From assembly GCA_002422125.1 (NCBI GenBank), contig DITF01000067.1, positions 4,955 through 17,609 on the forward strand: DNA of 12,655 nucleotides, in the 5' to 3' direction. Source of the DNA: a bacterium UBP17_UBA6191. Its GTDB lineage: Bacteria > Muiribacteriota > UBA6191. This document shows, in pieces, positions 12,398 through 12,655 of this stretch (its first letter is position 1; every line of letters starts with the position of its first letter). Under the pieces are notes generated by a model that saw only the letters and a program-made list of their open reading frames with translations, was not told the origin of the DNA and made no database searches. A program made the position numbers and the translations under genes.

Positions 12398-12655
12398 TTA
12401 TGATTGGGTAAAGCGTTTTTGAGGGGTAAAGACAAGCCCCCCTTGGTAGTCGAGATCGATTCGAGCCTTGAGGACATCCACCGAGCGAATTTTTACCTTA
12501 AGTTTATGGCCCATACGAATCGATTGCCCTTGTCTGGTGACGGCTGTCTGGGTATCTTCTTGAAACACCCATCGACCCGGCAGCGCTTCATAGGCCATAA
12601 AACCTTCAATGGGCCAGGATTCGAGCTCGGCGTAAAGACCACGACCAGTGACCCC
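12398..12655 (-). CDS. rnr: RNase R-like exoribonuclease, C-terminal S1 domain (5' end outside window)
   Basis: The minus-strand frame is open from the window edge to the stop at 12398, so the 85 visible residues are the end of a longer protein; the ATG at 12598 is internal. The visible part reads GVTGRGLYAEL, then EGFMAYEALPG, RMGHKLKVKIRSVDVLKARIDLDY. This is the pattern of the S1 RNA-binding domain that closes RNase R (and RNase II), where a GVT-x2-GL(F/Y)-x-EL strand and RxGxxxxVRVxxVD-x5-IDF strand are usual. RNase R is a processive 3'-5' exonuclease that degrades structured RNA. The catalytic RNB domain is outside the window, so another S1-containing protein cannot be excluded. Only a short tail follows the S1 fold, unlike the long basic tail of E. 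coli RNase R. Confidence 0.66.
   Translation of the reverse strand, partial: GVTGRGLYAELESWPIEGFMAYEALPGRWVFQEDTQTAVTRQGQSIRMGHKLKVKIRSVDVLKARIDLDYQGGLVFTPQKRFTQS

Noticed and set aside
1..12655. CRISPR arrays, insertion sequences, tRNA or rRNA genes, phage genes
   Set aside because: I saw no regularly spaced repeats, no transposase or integrase motifs, no paired terminal repeats, and no tRNA-like cloverleaf in the few short gaps.

Overview
The window is a dense, standard-code bacterial chromosome segment with no stretch over 300 bases lacking a gene. It holds 17 protein genes, two of them cut by the window edges. I see no mobile element, CRISPR array, tRNA or rRNA. The organism cannot be named safely. 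The set of khpA, ylqD, a c-di-AMP-type HD hydrolase and RbgA-like GTPase recalls Bacillota and Cyanobacteria. The pairing of ybeY with a CorC-like CBS gene, the CheX-type phosphatase and the secreted S1/P1 nuclease also fit diderm lineages such as Desulfobacterota-like or other poorly sampled phyla.

Layout. Positions 2-2153 (+ strand) carry the end of a TPR protein, a secreted S1/P1-type nuclease and an archaeal/fungal-type aspartate-semialdehyde dehydrogenase, packed with almost no spacing. Positions 2157-3091 (- strand) carry a two-gene signalling unit, a single-domain response regulator followed by a CheX-like phosphatase. It converges on asd with only 3 nt between stop codons. Positions 3151-12269 (- strand) form one long array, read as ffh, rpsP, khpA, ylqD, rimM, trmD, rplS, ylqF-like GTPase, pgpH-like HD hydrolase, ybeY, and two CBS/CorC membrane proteins. 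The right edge holds the C-terminal S1 domain of an RNase R-like exonuclease.

How the genes work together. From ffh to rplS the order matches the Bacillus subtilis ffh-rpsP-ylqC-ylqD-rimM-trmD-rplS-ylqF cluster: protein targeting, 30S maturation, tRNA m1G37 methylation, L19 and 50S maturation. Here a second conserved block (HD hydrolase, ybeY, CorC-like) is joined directly behind it, linking ribosome assembly, rRNA processing, c-di-AMP turnover and possible ion transport in one transcriptional direction. Gene junctions are tight and several are translationally coupled. The clearest break is the rplS/ylqF junction, where an RNA hairpin contains the likely Shine-Dalgarno sequence of the GTPase gene. 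A plausible sigma70 extended -10 promoter precedes ffh, and an isolated perfect -10 hexamer precedes the response regulator.

The most notable points are that hairpin, the GTPase's lack of the usual N-terminal FPGHM motif, the shortened extracytoplasmic domain of the HD hydrolase, the Phe-for-Trp change at the predicted mature N-terminus of the nuclease, and the tandem pair of reduced CNNM/CorC proteins. No wholly new system is evident; most of the window is a conserved housekeeping cluster in a composite arrangement.
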